Shown here: positions 31,671-42,276 of the stretch, piece after piece
Layout of the letters: each line of letters opens with the position of its first letter
Position numbering within the stretch: the stretch's first letter is position 1
Origin: Blepharisma stoltei
Taxonomy: Eukaryota; Ciliophora; Heterotrichea; Heterotrichida; Blepharismidae
Assembly (NCBI GenBank): GCA_914767885.1
Contig: CAJZBQ010000054.1
Coordinates: 1,033,501-1,097,500 of the forward strand
Reading direction: 5' to 3'
Length of the DNA: 64,000 nucleotides
Notes under the pieces: model-generated
What the model saw: the letters and a program-made list of their open reading frames with translations, nothing else
What the model was told of the DNA's origin: nothing
Databases searched by the model: none
Position numbers and translations under genes: made by a program

Positions 31671-34600
31671 ATGAATTTATTAGAAAGTCTGCACGCTTCA
31701 ATTTCAAGTTTGAACCTAAATCAGGAATGTCCCTCTAAAATAGATTGCGCAACTTCTAGCGGCATTAGTGATACGCTTGAATTACTTTACAATCGAAATA
31801 TTCATGTATTAGACCTAGATGCTCATATTAGAAAATCTCCCGCCTTATTTGAACAATCTAATGTTGCGTTATTTTTAATATGAAATATAAAGGAACTCAT
31901 ACAAGCTGATGGAGGAGAACTTAAAAGGCCTATTGTTGCATTTTGGAAAATACAAAATACTGAGTTTCCAGAGCCTTCTAATTCAGAAACTCCAGATAAT
32001 TCAGCTTGACATAATCTTGTGATTCTTCCCAAAAACCATGCACTAATTAATGGGTGTTCGCTTGGAAATGAGCTAGAATTAATTTTTTCGATTGACTTAT
32101 CAGGGAAAAAATTGCGTTTACCTACAATATTAAAATATTTGCTTAAAAGGGAGATTCAGTATTGAAATAATTTTGAAAAATGTACACTAGGGGGATTTTT
32201 TCCAAATTCTGATATAGGATTTGCCCTAGGATGGCGCTATATATGGCGCCATCCTAGGCAAGCGAAAATTGGCTCCACACGGGAACCGTATTCCACGTGT
32301 GGAGCCATTTTTCCACGTGTGGAATCCACATTTTTCCCACGTGGAAAAATGGCTCCACACGTGGAACACAATTCCCGTGTGGAGCCGTGTCTCCAATTGC
32401 CCGAGGATGGCGCAATATAGCGCCATCCTCGGGCAATTTCTATATCCATGATGAGTGTGATATTAAGATGTATGAGAATTTTTGCGAAAGTGGAATATGA
32501 TGCTTATTCAACACTATAATGCTCATATCAAATGGAAATATTGCTTTCGCTGAAAATTTTAGAGAGTATGATCCCACTAAAAGCAGAAAATTAGGAGCTA
32601 TTTTACAGAATTATGGAGTTGATTTATGCAAAAATCCAAACAATATTATATGCGAGGATTATCTAGAAAAAAACTGAATTTATGATTTCACTATTGCAGT
32701 TTATGAAGGTTTGTTAAATGAAGTTTTAGAATGAGAAAAGCTAAGAAATAGCAAAGATATTGATTTAGAATGTCTTAATATTAACCAACTCTGCACGCTT
32801 AATATGTTTAAAAAATCAAATTCATGGGAACTTGCCATCCAATTTATTAAAAATTGTGGAAACGCCGAGAACGAAATTAGAATCAAAACTCCAACTAGTC
32901 ACAAAAAGATTAAAAGACGTGTTAAGTCACCTAAAATACACCAATCTGCATTAAAAATCAAGGGAGAATATGAATATAAATTCTCTCGAAGCACAATTGA
33001 TCTTAAAGGTTTGGTTGATAGAAAAAATATTTTTATTGACAAAACGTTATTCATAAAAGAAATCTTAAATGATGGGTCTGAAGCAATTATGTTTACCCGG
33101 CCGCGTAGATGAGGGAAAACTTTTAATATGCATATGCTAAAGACATTTTTGCATCCAGATCAAAATGCTGATGGAAGCTTCAAAAACTTATATGTGTTTA
33201 CTGGAGGGCATGATAACGTTGACCTTGAAAATCTGGATGAAACCAGATGCTTAAATATAATGACTGTAGATAATGGAAAATATAGAGAGTATGCTGGCAC
33301 AATCCCAACAATTTTTTTAACTTTTAGTCATATCTCGGAACCAACTAAGCATGAAAAGTCAGAGTTTGATTATTATCTTAGAGGAATAAAAAATGCTATT
33401 CATTCAGCATACTGAAGCTGCAAAGAAATATATTGCCAATACTTATTAAGATTAGTTCGAAATTATTACACATACATATTAAGGACTGAATGTGATATTG
33501 AAATTCCTGATAAACTCGTTTTAGAATCAAAAGTAATAGAATTAGAATTAGCTTTGCCCTTTTGACTTGTTCAGTTTACACGTTTTATAAATCATCCAGA
33601 TGAAATTGATTTAAATAATGCTTTAATATATTTAGTTACGTTATTTATTGAGTTTTACGGAACAAAACCTTATGTATTAATAGATGAATATGATGGACCT
33701 ATTAATAAAGTGATAAATATAGAAGTTAAAAGAGAAATATTAATTTGTATGAGAGCGATTTTCCAGCCAGTAATCAAAGACGGAATTGCTAAAAAAGTTA
33801 TTTTAACTGGAATTTATGAGATTGGAAAGACGGATATGCTATCAGGTTTAAATAGTTTGATATCATATACAATTCAAAATGATACAAATTATGCTAATTG
33901 CTTTGGATTCACTGAATCAGAAGTAAGTGATTTGCTTGATAATATTTTATTCGCTGAAACAGAAGAGGATCTTATAGAGCAAAAAGAACTGATTAAGGAA
34001 TGATATAATGGATATAACATTGGAATCCATAAAATTTACAATCCATGATCTATTATGAATTGTTTGGGAGCTGCTGCACAAAAAAGTCAGAATCCACTTC
34101 AACCTTATTGAATTAATTCAGGTGGTTTCAATCAATTAATTTTACTGTTTGATAAAGTTGAGAATTATGATAAATTATTTGAATTAATGAATACTGGATA
34201 CCTTATATTCGAAGAGGAAATCGAAAACCAGATAGAACTAAATTATAATGAAAATGATAGTGATTACAATAAAAGCAATACATTTGATGATTTTTTAGCG
34301 ATATTGCTCCATGCTGGATATTTGACAAAAGCTAGTGCTGATAAAGCAAATCCGAACTCTTATCGCTATATTATTCCTAATAAGGAAGTTAAAAAGAGTT
34401 TTTATACATCATTACTTACATCTTGAATGAAGAAAAAAATGAGTCAAAATAAAATTGATAAAAGCAAGCCAATTGAATTTATTCAATTTTTAGAAGATGG
34501 CAAATCACTCCAAAATCTCTTTCAAGAAAAAGTGCTTGATAAAATGAATGATTTTACTGATAAAACGGAGGAAGATTTTAAACTGTTAATAGGGTCGATA

Positions 34601-35233
34601 TTTAGAATAGCTTTACTTGAAATGAAATGCCCTACATACAAGATGCACGCAGAAAGTGCTAATGTGCACGAGAAAAAATTGGACCATATTTTTCTTCCTA
34701 TCAAGAATGAAAGCTCTACAGTGATAATACACGAGTATAAAAAATTAGATTCAGCAAGTCATGAGCAAGCCCAAGAAAGGGTAGATGATGCGCTATGGCA
34801 AATTTATGCAAAAAAATATATGGAAATTGGTTTAAATTTATACGATGATATACATCATAAGCATTTTAAAAACTTTATTATTCGAGGAATTGTGTTTTAT
34901 AAGCTCGGCCTTGGAGATGTATGGAGTATCCTTATAAAGGAACATAAAATAACAGTTGATATGGCAAAAAAACTAAATTATTTATTTAGCTCTCAAGATG
35001 GTGGAGTATTACCTAATCATTCGTTGTTAAGTGGAGAAAATTCCAATAGAGAGGCTAAAATTAATGCGAGAGGCACTCTATGCAGCAGCCTAGACAGCTT
35101 AATAGAAAATATGCAAAGACTAGACTTTTTTAATCATTTAAATTATAAGAAGGCTGAAGAAATAGAAAATTGTAAAAGACAAAGAAACCCCGATCCAAAT
35201 GAAATAGGGCATGAGAATAAAAGGAAAAGATAA
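31671..35233 (+). CDS. AAA-ATPase-like / PD-(D/E)XK nuclease-like protein with a novel N-terminal region
   Basis: ATG 31671 to TAA 35233. Removing a 230-bp IES leaves 1,111 codons, with about twenty TGA-Trp and no intron. Residues 1 to about 370 match nothing I know. Then come hallmarks of the bacterial/fungal predicted AAA-ATPase family (PF09820-like): FIDKTLFIKEIL, the variant Walker A RPRRWGKTFNM (about 400), Walker B YVLIDEYD (about 594), CFGFTESEV (about 668), EWYNGYNIG.HKIYNPWSIM (about 700) and PYWINSGG. The C-terminus has a PD-(D/E)XK-like core (KKLDHIFLPI, then VIIHEYKKLDS at about 942). Partners and substrate are unknown; prokaryotic relatives are often linked to mobile DNA. It lies between the two copies of the 1.1 kb duplication. 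Confidence 0.88.
32213..32445. mobile_element. Palindromic IES in the AAA/PD-(D/E)XK gene, 230 bp, TAT pointers
   Basis: TAT at 32213-32215 and 32443-32445. Outer inverted ends TTGCCC.AGGATGGCGC and mirror, and inner nested palindromes around CCACACGTGGA and CACGTGG. Excision gives FFPNSDIHDECDIKMYENF and the frame needed (230 = 2 mod 3). The alternative TATA pairing (228 bp) would break the frame. Confidence 0.92.
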
Positions 35234-35656
35234 AGAATGGTGTAAATAATATTTCTTAGAATAATTAACTGAATACATTACTGTGCCATAATTTTCAAAT
35301 ACATCTGATTTTCTAATAATTAGGTTTTGCTTTAGTTAAGATTTAGTTTTATCTTTAAAATAAAATATTCATAAATTCGATAATAAGTTTCTTAAGAGAA
35401 AACAAAATGTACGAAAAGTCAGGAAAATTGAAGAGGCAATGGATGATCCAAAATTTGAAAAATAGGCACTGTGGCTTGCCTGTTTAAGCTCAATAATTTT
35501 CACTTTGCTATATTCTCCATGAATTCAATGAACTAGGTCCTGGATTTCCACTATTCTAATCAGTCATCAAGTATTCAGTGCTTATGCTTAGCTTTTTCAG
35601 TTGGATAGCTTGCCTCATGGCCAAACATAAAACCCAGTCCTACCCCTTGCTCCCCC
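35234..35656. other. Spacer between the AAA gene and duplication copy 2
   Basis: AT-rich, then GC-richer toward 35650. No gene or recognised repeat. Confidence 0.4.
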
Positions 35657-36600
35657 TCTCAGTCTTTAAAAGAAATAGGCTTTTCTTGGATTTTTTCATA
35701 TTAGGATTGCTCTGATTTAGCTTTGTACGGTACTCAGCAACAGAGCATTACATATAAAAGGATGCCTAAGCTTCAGATATCACATTTATTGTCATAGCTA
35801 CCAGAAATCACTTCCGGAACTGTGAAATAAGAATTCCCAGTAAATTTTGTTAGCTTTTCATTTGGCCCTTTTAATTGTGACTGTTTAAGTCCGAACATTT
35901 TTAGCCTTGCGTCTGGACTATCTTTTTCAAATAAAATATTTTCAGGTCTTAAATCTCATTGGACCATACCAACTGAATGGCAATGATTAACAGCAGATAA
36001 GATTTCTTTCATAAATTTGCCAGCTTTATTTTCAGAAAAATATAACGCTTGGCCCACTTTTTCAAACAGCTCTCCTCCTGAGCACAGTTCTATGATATAT
36101 GTAGATATATCCTGAGCACTGGTCTTTCTTGGCTAGCTTACCATTCCATTTATTTACTCGATTTGTCAAACGGGAGTTGGCTCATCACAAAGTTAACTCT
36201 CGAGTTTGTCATAGACCCAATCTGAGCCAAATAAGTTCTTTAGCTATACAGTTGATCATAATAAACCTCATATATTTTAATTATATTTGGGTGATCTAGT
36301 TTCTTGAGTACTTCAACCTCTTCTAATAACTTATCAATAGAATGGCTATCTTTTGTCCCAAGAAGAATAGACTTTACAGCTCTTTGTGCCCCAGTTTTTT
36401 TTCCCCCGTTCCTAATCTCACTTCATAAAACCCAACATCCCACAGTGTTTTCCCAAGCTCATAATTTTTATGATTTTTTCTTCATGGAATTTGACAAAAT
36501 CTTTAGCTTTTATGCTGATTTCTCCTTTTGATTTTCGTCTTAATCGGGAATTTTCTGTTTTTTTAGCATCTTCTTCATTATTGCTAGTACAGCAGCCCAT
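35657..36600 (-). pseudogene. Decayed duplicate of CDPK B (kinase half only)
   Basis: ATG 36600 (MGCCTSNNEE) keeps about 45 codons, then a one-base loss in the T-run near 36467 shifts the frame. Further indels follow (C-run near 36405, changes near 35735) and a ~130-bp insertion lies at about 36112-36245. Homology ends at about 35657 inside the kinase, so the EF-hand half is absent. Divergent, 160 bp from the intact LRR gene. Confidence 0.92.
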
Positions 36601-36905
36601 ATTTTAAATATAAATCGATGATTAAATTGTTAGAACAATCTAATGATTTATTTAAATTTTATTAAGAAATAAGAGCTTTTTAAGATTAAATTCTTTTTAG
36701 GCCATTTCCCGAATTTTTTAATATTAATAGGATCTGTTTATTACTAATAGAAACTCTAAATGGTGTCTGAAGTCGAAAATTGGACTTTACCTTCTCTACA
36801 GCAAATTTGTTATGAAGTTTTAGCTGAGTTTTCTGGCTACTTGTGTGAGGTTGACCCTATTTCTGATGAAGGAGTTTTATCAATTTGTGCAAAATCAACC
36901 CCATT
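35657..36905. repeat. Duplicated block, copy 2
   Basis: Same content and orientation as 29730-30815, enlarged by the ~130-bp insertion. Here the LRR gene is the intact side and CDPK the broken side, the mirror of copy 1. Confidence 0.9.
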
Positions 36906-37963
36906 CGGGCTTATAAATATTGAAGAATTGCTATCTCAAGGGGAAGTCGACCGATATATAGACACAAATGAGTTCTGGGAAAGACTATACAAAGAAAAGC
37001 TTCGCCAAGATCCTAAATATTTGATCCCTGAAAGGGAAATTCTGAAAGGGGAAGATTATTATAGGCAGGCCTATTTGGCATCTTACCTAAAAAATGAGCT
37101 TGAAAATAGGACGCTAGATGACGAAGACTTAGAAAGATTTATCAACATGTGCTCAGGAAACCTTAAACTCGTTTCAATAGGAAGATTCGCTGGAGTTAAC
37201 TTGCTCCCCCCCCTCCGTTAGTGAACAAAACTATTGGAAAATCCTTATTTTTGCCCAAAAACCTCCGTGAGTGAACAAAAATTTTTTAATATAAAAAATC
37301 TTCTATGAAAAAAAATTTGATATATAAGTGATAATTAGTATAATGAAATCTTGAGCTAATTCTGCTTAATTTTAAACAAATTGCGTTTTAAATCTAAATT
37401 TTATAAATTAAATTAATATTTGCTTCCCAATTTTTGCAAATTCGGATTTTTAAATTTTTGAAAAAAAAATATTTTGTATAAAATTTATATATAAATTGTT
37501 TTTAAAAGAAAAATTAAACCCCTCCGTAAGTGAACAAAAAATTTTTGTTCACTAGCGGAGGGGGGAGCTAGAATATTTATTGAGTTTATTTCCCAAAGCA
37601 CTTCATTTAAGCCTAAAAGACAGCAAAGTCGGCCCACAAGCTGGAGGAATTATAAGAAATTATATAGAAAGAAATAAATATTTACAAACTTTGAATTTAA
37701 AAAGCTGTGAACTAGGAGATGCTGGGGCTGGAGAAATTGCACAAGCGATAGCGAAAACACGATCATTGAGAAGCCTTGACATGGCATTTAACGATATTTC
37801 GCTAGCTGGGGTCAGAACTCTATGTGAAGCTATTTTAGTTAATAATTCGCTTGGGATTATTGATTTATCAAGAAATATTTGGGGACCTAGAGAGCTGAAA
37901 CCAGCTTCTAATCTAGCAAAACAGATGAAGCAAGCCAAAAACCTAATAATTAAAATTGTATAA
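36760..37963 (+). CDS. Leucine-rich-repeat (RNI-like) protein
   Basis: ATG 36760 to TAA 37963. Removing the 367-bp MITE leaves 279 codons. The N-terminal ~145 residues (MVSEVENWTLPSLQQICYEV) are helical and unassigned. The C-terminal half has ribonuclease-inhibitor-type repeats: LHLSLKDSKVGPQAGGIIR, LQTLNLKSCELGDAGAGEIA, LRSLDMAFNDISLAGVRTL and LGIIDLSRNIWGPRE. It is likely a protein-binding scaffold. Upstream is the divergent CDPK pseudogene; the Rab gene starts 50 bp downstream on the same strand. Confidence 0.88.
37202..37568 (+). mobile_element. Family A MITE/IES in the LRR gene, 367 bp
   Basis: Left: GCTCCCCCCCCTCCG, spacer AAAATCCTTATTTTTGCCC, second repeat CCTCCGTGAGTGAAC. Right: hairpin of the repeat ending GGAGGGGGGAGC, then TAG. 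The left pointer reads TG and the right TA. Excising 37202-37568 gives FAGVNLEYLLSLFP in frame. Confidence 0.92.
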
Positions 37964-38012
37964 AACGCAATTAACATGGAAAAAGAAATTTGTCTAATAA
38001 AATATTGATCTA

Positions 38013-39170
38013 ATGGTAGAGCCAGATCCACAATTCAAATTGGTTATACTTGGAAATTCAAATGTCGGCAAAACCTGCATCGTTCATAGATTTGCCAATG
38101 AATCATTCTTACTTTTTACTGTTAAAATTAAAAAAAATTAAATTTATTATAGGTTTTTCTAATATATAAGCTGACGTAGGTGAATTGCTATTTATTCGTA
38201 ATTTGGTCCAGCCATCACTATTTGGCTAGAACAACTTAATTGTGTAAATTAGACCAAAAAAATGTTGTTCAGACTGCATTGCAATTCACCTATTTGATTG
38301 GCTTCTTCATCAGAAAAATCTATTAAAAAATATTTTATTTAGGGTGAGTTAGAAGGATCTACTCCTACTATAGGTGCAAATTTTTTAACAAAACAAATGA
38401 CACTATCAGATGGAAAAAGAATAAAACTCGAAGTTTGGGATACCGCAGGACAAGAAAGATATAAAAGTCTTACACCTATGTATTACAAAGGGTCTTCAGC
38501 AGCTCTTATTATATACGATATAACCCAGCCATCTACTTTAGAAGGAGCTAACTCTTTCCATAAGCGAGATAAAATTCGAAAAAAATTGTTTTTTAATATT
38601 AAATAAAATATTTTTATAATTTTCTAATAAATCTAATTAATTTTGGCCTAAAATTAAAATTTATATATTAAATTATAGAAATTTCCCATAGATGGCACTG
38701 TTTGCCCTTGATTTGCCCACTGAAAATTTTTTTTGGTTTGACCAAACCATATGGTACTGGTCGAACCAAAAAATTTTTTCAGTGGGCAAATCAAGGGCAA
38801 ACTGCGCCATTTAAGGGAAATTTCTATATATATTATTTTCAAATTTGGCATTTTAAACAAAGCTTGCTCAATCAAAAAGCGAGAGATTAAGGATTGGATT
38901 AAAGAATTAAAAAACCATGGACCAGCAAATATTATAGTAGGACTAGTAGGAAACAAATTAGATTTAAACAGAAATGTGTCAAAAGAAACTGGGATGGATA
39001 CAGCACAAAGGAATATGTCATTATTTTTTGAGGTCTCTGCAAAAACTGGTGAAAATATTAGTGAAATGTTTCAGGAAATTGCAAATAGATTGCCTAAAGA
39101 TCCACCCAGGAAGCGGCAAGCACTTAGCCAAGGAGAAGCGAAAAAAGAAACTTCGTCTTGCTGCAATTAA
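38013..39170 (+). CDS. Rab family small GTPase, Rab5-like
   Basis: ATG 38013 to TAA 39170. Removing IESs of 240 and 315 bp leaves 201 codons, 200 aa. G1 LGNSNVGKT, switch I STPTIGANF, G3 WDTAGQERYKSL, G4 GNKLDL, G5 VSAKTG, and C-terminal SSCCN for double geranylgeranylation, as in Rab5. The role in the family is early endosome/phagosome fusion. Joins: FANESFLEGSTPTIG and NSFHKREIKDWIKEL. The start is supported by the short acidic N-terminus before KLVILG. Confidence 0.93.
38109..38351. other. IES in the Rab gene, 240 bp, TTA pointers
   Basis: TTA at 38109-38111 and 38349-38351. Excision joins NESFL to EGSTPTIG. Inside are inverted segments (TAGGTGAATTGC / GCAATTCACCTA at about 38178 and 38279). 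Confidence 0.9.
38562..38884. mobile_element. IES in the Rab gene, 315 bp, carrying a foldback element
   Basis: AAGCGAGA at 38562-38569 and 38877-38884. Within it, 38679-38829 is a near-perfect palindrome (GAAATTTCCC, CCTTGATTTGCCCACTG, ATTTTTTTTGGTT and mirrors around CCATATGG). Excision gives FHKREIKDW. The foldback looks like a second element nested in an older IES. Confidence 0.92.
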
Positions 39171-39372
39171 AAATGAAGAAAGATAAATATTAAAGTAATT
39201 TCTACAGACAATAAAAAATTAAATAAATATATAATTTTATATTTTACAATAAAAATAGCATTATATAATTATAGAAATTGTCTGTTTCTTTATCCAAAAA
39301 CAATAAATAGAGATTTAAATATTTAGCTAAATAAAATTGTGATAATTTCAGATCTAATTGTTTAAATATATA

Positions 39373-40678
39373 CTATAAAAATCGTTTTTGGGCCCAGCTT
39401 GCGATTTTAGGTACTTCAACCCACCTACTTTCGTAAGATTTACATCCAAGAACAGTCACAATAAGCTGCGGATTCGAGCTATTTGTTCTTACACACAAGC
39501 ACGGCCCAGCTTTAATTGTATGCCCTGTTTTAATCCCGTCAAATCCTTTTCCTAATAATTTATTTGTAGTTTTCCAAGTAATGCTTCTATTTCCATTTGG
39601 ATTTTCAATTATACAACTGTAGCTTTGCGTATTTACAATTAAGCAAAAAAATTGATTTTTCAATGAAAACGCAGCTAATTTACAAACATCTCTTACCGTA
39701 GAAAAATTTGGTTTAATAGACAGCCCGTGTGGGTTTTTAAAAACAGTGTTTTCTAAATTGAGCTCTTTTGCAAAATCATTCATACCTTTAACAAATTGCA
39801 ATATTGGATTTCCTTCTTTTTTAAATCCTCCAAAATATTCTGCTAATGCAACAGCAGCGTCATTCCCTGACGGCAGCATCATTCCCTGACGGCAGCATCA
39901 TTCCCTGACGGCAGCATCATAGCAAAAAATAGGTCTTTTAGCATGATTTCATCTTTTTCTCTTAAATTTGCTGATGTTCCTATTATATTTTCGGCCTTTT
40001 TACTAATGGTGATTTTATTGGAATAGCTTATATCAAGTTCTCCAGCAAGTTTTATGCTATAAATACAAGTCATTATTTTTGTAAGGCTGGCGATTTCTCT
40101 TTTTTCGTCAAGCTTAGAGCCGTATAGCATTTCTTTGGTTTGCGGATTGAAAATCCCTCACTCCCCCCCCCCTTTAAATTGAAACAAAAAATTTTGTTTC
40201 AATTTAAAGGGGGTTTAAGAAATTTTTTTATATAAAAAATTTATATATAAAAATTTTTTCAGAAATAAAATTTTATAGAAAATAAATTATATAAATTTTA
40301 AAGAATTTCATGAAAAATTAATTCATAAATTTCTCAATCTCAAAGTGTAAACTTGCTGAAATGGTATTCTTCTAACTCTCCCCATAACAATTGGACAAAA
40401 TAGAGTTTAATTTCTAAATCTTATATGTTTGAAGCATATTAAATAGGGTATTAACGTATTTACATATAAAATAATGATTTTTACCTATAAAATTTTCTAT
40501 TATAATAAAATTTTGTTTCAATTTAAAGGGGGGTAATTTCCCAAAAAAGTAGGAATTTTACCTATATTTTGTTTCAATTTAAAGGGGGAGGGAGTCAGGC
40601 TTTTGCAGAAATATAAGGTGGGATATGGTGAAGGGGTTTTGGGGTTGAATCTGTTGGAGAATTTTGCAGTAAATTTGG
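39373..40678 (-). CDS. Bacterial-type D-alanyl-D-alanine carboxypeptidase-like protein (peptidase S11), 5' end unresolved
   Basis: Stop at 39373, read leftward from about 40678. After removing the family C IES (40158-40597) the frame reads HHIPPYISAKAWGIFNPQTK, EMLYGSKLDEK, then the three S11 motifs: SLTK (SxxK nucleophile), SGN (SxN) and KTGHT. Bacterial relatives trim peptidoglycan; in a bacterivorous ciliate it may attack food bacteria and may be horizontally acquired (inference). A 19-bp unit repeated three times at the SGN codons (39859-39917) adds 38 bp and shifts the frame; one copy gives the normal MMLPSGNDAAVALAEYF. Upstream the frame may continue across a 569-bp insertion (IGFLWIRRIWKPNLL), but no start or signal peptide was settled. 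Confidence 0.82.
39859..39917. repeat. 19-bp unit x3 over the S11 SxN active-site codons
   Basis: ATTCCCTGACGGCAGCATC is repeated tandemly three times with no change except at the left edge. Two extra copies (38 bp, 2 mod 3) break the carboxypeptidase frame exactly at its SGN motif. Confidence 0.95.
40158..40597 (-). mobile_element. Family C MITE/IES (CCCTTTAAATTGAAAC ends), 437 bp, TCA pointers
   Basis: TCA at 40158-40160 and 40595-40597. Left: hairpin CCCTTTAAATTGAAAC / GTTTCAATTTAAAGGG. Right: two tandem repeats around a spacer (CCCAAAAAAGTAGGAATTTT). Excision joins ISAKAW to GIFNPQTK. Nearly identical, in reverse orientation, to 42277-42719. Confidence 0.92.
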
Positions 40679-41247
40679 AAGGCACTTTTTGGGACTTGGG
40701 GTGAGGGCTCGGTATGATTGTGGGATTGTTCGTTGCTTTGAGCTGTTAAGGGCTGAAAATAAACTTAAATTTAAAGCGCTTAAGTCTTCAGGTTTAATCC
40801 TTCCTCATGCTCTCTACCTTGCAGGGAGAAAATTATCCTCTATTTGGAGCAGTAGTCTTTTGAGGGACAGGCTTGCACTGCTTTTCCAAGAGTCTTCATC
40901 TTTCCGCCATAGATGCTATGAAGGCACTGATTAACCAGATTCTTTCTGTTCGCCATCCATGAGGAGCGGAGACATTCAAAAAAGGAATCATGATTCTTAA
41001 GACCCGATAAAAGACTTGGTCAAAACCATCCAAATGCTAATACTTAATTATGGAGCCTGGCACAAGATTTATCGACCCGTACGGTTAAATTGGCAGGCTG
41101 AGGTAGAGTTAAAGTGTTTGAGCTCCAGGCTCAGCTATAAAATAACTTTTGCGGCCACAGTGGTGTATTGCCGTAGAGGACAAATGCGATTGCTGCCACC
41201 ATATTAATTATTAAGGGTAGAAGGGACTATTGGAAAATTAAATTTGG
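40670..41247. mobile_element. Candidate insertion near the carboxypeptidase 5' end, 569 bp
   Basis: TAAATTTGG at 40670-40678 and 41239-41247 flanks a GC-richer block without inverted ends, like the retroposon-type inserts. Excision gives an open join (RIWKPNLLQNSPTD), but the true gene start beyond it is unknown. Confidence 0.6.
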
Positions 41248-41394
41248 CTTCCATATTCGCCTAATTCACAAAAATCCTATATAGGGATAATTGCAGAGTT
41301 ACATGATTTCAAACTGCATTAGTTTATAAATAGCGATAATGCGGGAATAGTTATCTCTTACGCTACTATATAAATAGAAAAAACGAAATTTGGC

Positions 41395-41820
41395 CTGGAA
41401 AAGTTAATTTATGCTGGCCATAAGCGGGTGACCCTAGTCGTCTCCTGTCTTGGCTCCAAAGAAAGCTATACCATACAATTCAGAGTTCAAATGACTGCCG
41501 TTAAGGATTTTCGATTTAACCATCGGCTTAGAGATTAGTCTCGGGGCAGAGTCCTGTTTGGAGAATGCCCTGATGATCTCGATTTGGAAGGGCCATGAGG
41601 TAGGCAAAAACCTGTCTAACCCATGTGGCAGGGACAGGAAAATTTTGCGGAAAAAAAAAACTTATCTTAACTGAGCCTGAATACCTATTCAAAAAGGGAC
41701 AGAGACTCCGCTTTCAGCTTTTGCAGGATGATTCCTGCCTGCTCTATATAATGAGCCTCGGAATCCATTTCCTCCAGCGTCAACATTCTATTTCTCGTTT
41801 TGCCTGTAAAAGAAATAATT
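41395..41820 (+). repeat. Second copy of the SINE-like element found in MFS paralogue 2
   Basis: Shared ordered phrases with 51683-52132: GTAGGCAAAA.CCTGTCTA, CCCAT.TGGCAGGG.CAGGA, and CTCGGA.TCC...CGTCAAC, then ATT.TATTTCTCG. Diverged. Flanking DNA (41248-41394 and 41821-42276) shows no clear gene; one short coding-like frame on the minus strand near 42080-42130 (CHGAGIENLECIILIGYECK) is unexplained. Confidence 0.7.
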
Positions 41821-42276
41821 TATATTTCTAAAATTTTTATAAAAACTTAATTTTAAATCTCAAAACTCTAAATGTTCAATTATTCTTAATAATATTTTTT
41901 ATACATTTCAGGCTTTAAAATTAATTAAATCATATCAGATATAAAAACTTATTTTTTCACTATAATGCTAAATCAGCTTTGATTTAAGTCATCATATAAC
42001 TGATGAGAACAATTTTTATTCGCCAACAAAAAATATTCAAAAAAAGTCTTTACATTCATACCCGATAAGGATAATGCATTCTAAATTTTCAATCCCAGCA
42101 CCATGACACTCAGCAATCCTTCAGAAATTAATTAATTTTCATAATAAAAAAATTAAGCATCAGTAATTGTAAATCAAGAGCCATTTGCATATAGCCATCT
42201 TAAGACCAGGATACAAGAAAAAACCTTATTTAAGGCCTAATTTTCATTCGGCAAAAAAATTCAAATTTTTCATTGC

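Noticed and set aside
30676-36905. Broken frames treated as sequencing noise
   Set aside because: The CDPK and LRR remnants carry several independent indels, truncations and a ~130-bp insertion relative to their intact copies, which is real decay.
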